NCBI GenBank assembly: GCA_002786225.1
Contig: PEQN01000017.1
Location: 1-59,670 of the forward strand
Length of the DNA stretch: 59,670 bases
Origin: Leptospira sp.
Lineage (GTDB): Bacteria > Spirochaetota > Leptospiria > Leptospirales > Leptospiraceae
Reading direction: 5' to 3'
The position numbers and the translations under genes were made by a program. Below the pieces are notes generated by a model, which was given only the letters and a program-made list of their open reading frames with translations, did not search any database and was not told the origin of the DNA. The number at the start of each line of letters is the position of its first letter. Within the stretch, counting starts at the first letter, position 1. Shown here piece after piece: positions 59,083-59,670 of this stretch.

Positions 59083-59670
59083 AAATAAGTCAGTCTTGCT
59101 TACTTTTATTTCTTTTGATTTTATCAGCTTCCATTAAGGCAGAGGCTAAGGATGAAAAAATTAAAACCATCCCTCTTATGTCTTGGGAATCAAGCTTCCA
59201 TGCAGAAGAACTTTTCCAGGCAGGTAAACTTTGGAACAACCTAGATCTTGTTCAATGGAAAAGCCTCAATGAATTAAGAGATCCGATTTACTCATCAAAG
59301 AATATGATTCCTCCCATCCTTTGGACAAGGGTTAAATTACCAAAAATCTCTAAATCTAATACGTATTATATGAGAAAATTGTTTCTTTCTACATTTTATG
59401 ATGTATACTTTCGTAATGAAAAAATCCATACATATAGAGAATTTGAAAATACTAAATTTCTTCCTATCTATGAAAAGTTGGATTATTTCCTTCTTCCCGC
59501 TTCAATGGAAGGGGAATATCTTTATATTCGTACAGACTATTTAGTTAAGTTTGATTATGCCTTTGAAAATTTCACTTGGATAGGCAAATTAGGAGACTTA
59601 CTAGAATATAATATTCAGAAAGCAATATTACCTCTACTCTTATCATTTGTTATTATTTCTATTGGATTTA
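59067..59670 (+). CDS. Sensor-like protein with 7TMR-DISM extracellular domain (5' part)
   Basis: An ATG at 59067 opens a frame that runs off the right edge (201 complete codons). A signal peptide (QSCLLLFLLILSASIKA) is followed by a domain with NLDLVQWKSLNEL, PPILWTRVKLP and YYMRKLFLSTFYDVYFRNEK, consistent with the 7TMR-DISM extracellular type-2 fold. A hydrophobic segment (AILPLLLSFVIISIGF) is starting at the edge. Such proteins usually carry a kinase, cyclase or phosphatase after seven helices; that part is outside the window. Confidence 0.7.
   Translation, partial: MGQKLKISQSCLLLFLLILSASIKAEAKDEKIKTIPLMSWESSFHAEELFQAGKLWNNLDLVQWKSLNELRDPIYSSKNMIPPILWTRVKLPKISKSNTYYMRKLFLSTFYDVYFRNEKIHTYREFENTKFLPIYEKLDYFLLPASMEGEYLYIRTDYLVKFDYAFENFTWIGKLGDLLEYNIQKAILPLLLSFVIISIGF

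Overview
This 59.7 kb window is low-GC bacterial chromosome. It most resembles a member of the Leptospiraceae (Leptospira or a close relative). That is an inference from protein character, not a database match: a P83/100-type spirochaetal antigen with a beta-propeller-like C-terminus, an Asn at the rifampicin-critical position of RpoB as in other spirochaetes, a PlsC-GpsA fusion enzyme, short-LID adenylate kinase and many genes with weak Shine-Dalgarno sites.

Layout. 1-4843: short unrelated units (an MBL-fold hydrolase, a secreted hypothetical protein, an orphan ABC ATPase, HMG-CoA lyase, a helix-hairpin-helix Fe-S protein and thiol peroxidase). 4935-5103: tRNA-Glu and tRNA-Lys. 5171-7504: purA and hisZ, divergent from a 672-residue PlsC-GpsA fusion (7576-9594), then a REC-PAS protein. 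10579-40392 is the core of the window: about 30 kb on the minus strand, read from tRNA-Thr and tRNA-Trp through secE-nusG-rplKAJL-rpoBC-rpsLG-(EF-G-like GTPase)-tuf and then the S10, spc and alpha clusters to rplQ. It ends at a bidirectional terminator at 10524-10548. It holds the main parts of the translation and transcription machinery together with secE, secY and adk. Internal control points are visible: an attenuator-like hairpin between rplL and rpoB, and a terminator hairpin overlapped by a small upstream ORF just before the EF-G-like gene.

40442-46068: a HAD hydrolase, a GHKL-type ATPase translationally coupled to a short-chain dehydrogenase, an ArsR-family regulator with a possible operator, a VOC protein, a rhomboid protease, a CheY-like protein and an SH3-domain secreted protein. 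46069-46500 is the only long stretch without a gene; it holds two short open frames that look like gene debris and one terminator. 46501-59670: cell-envelope and housekeeping genes. These are the P83/100-type protein, the overlapping run serC-secreted protein-rpiB-LamG protein, a toxin-antitoxin-like pair whose PIN domain has lost catalytic acids, TPR and fibronectin-III envelope proteins, a metalloenzyme-superfamily phosphatase, a methyltransferase and the start of a 7TMR-DISM-like sensor cut by the window edge.

Most of the window is conserved housekeeping sequence. The strongest leads for something less described are the Tet(M)/EF-G-like GTPase in the usual fusA slot with its leader, the fusion enzyme with altered Rossmann glycines, and the catalytically degraded PIN/ribbon-helix-helix pair. 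No CRISPR array, prophage or insertion sequence was seen.
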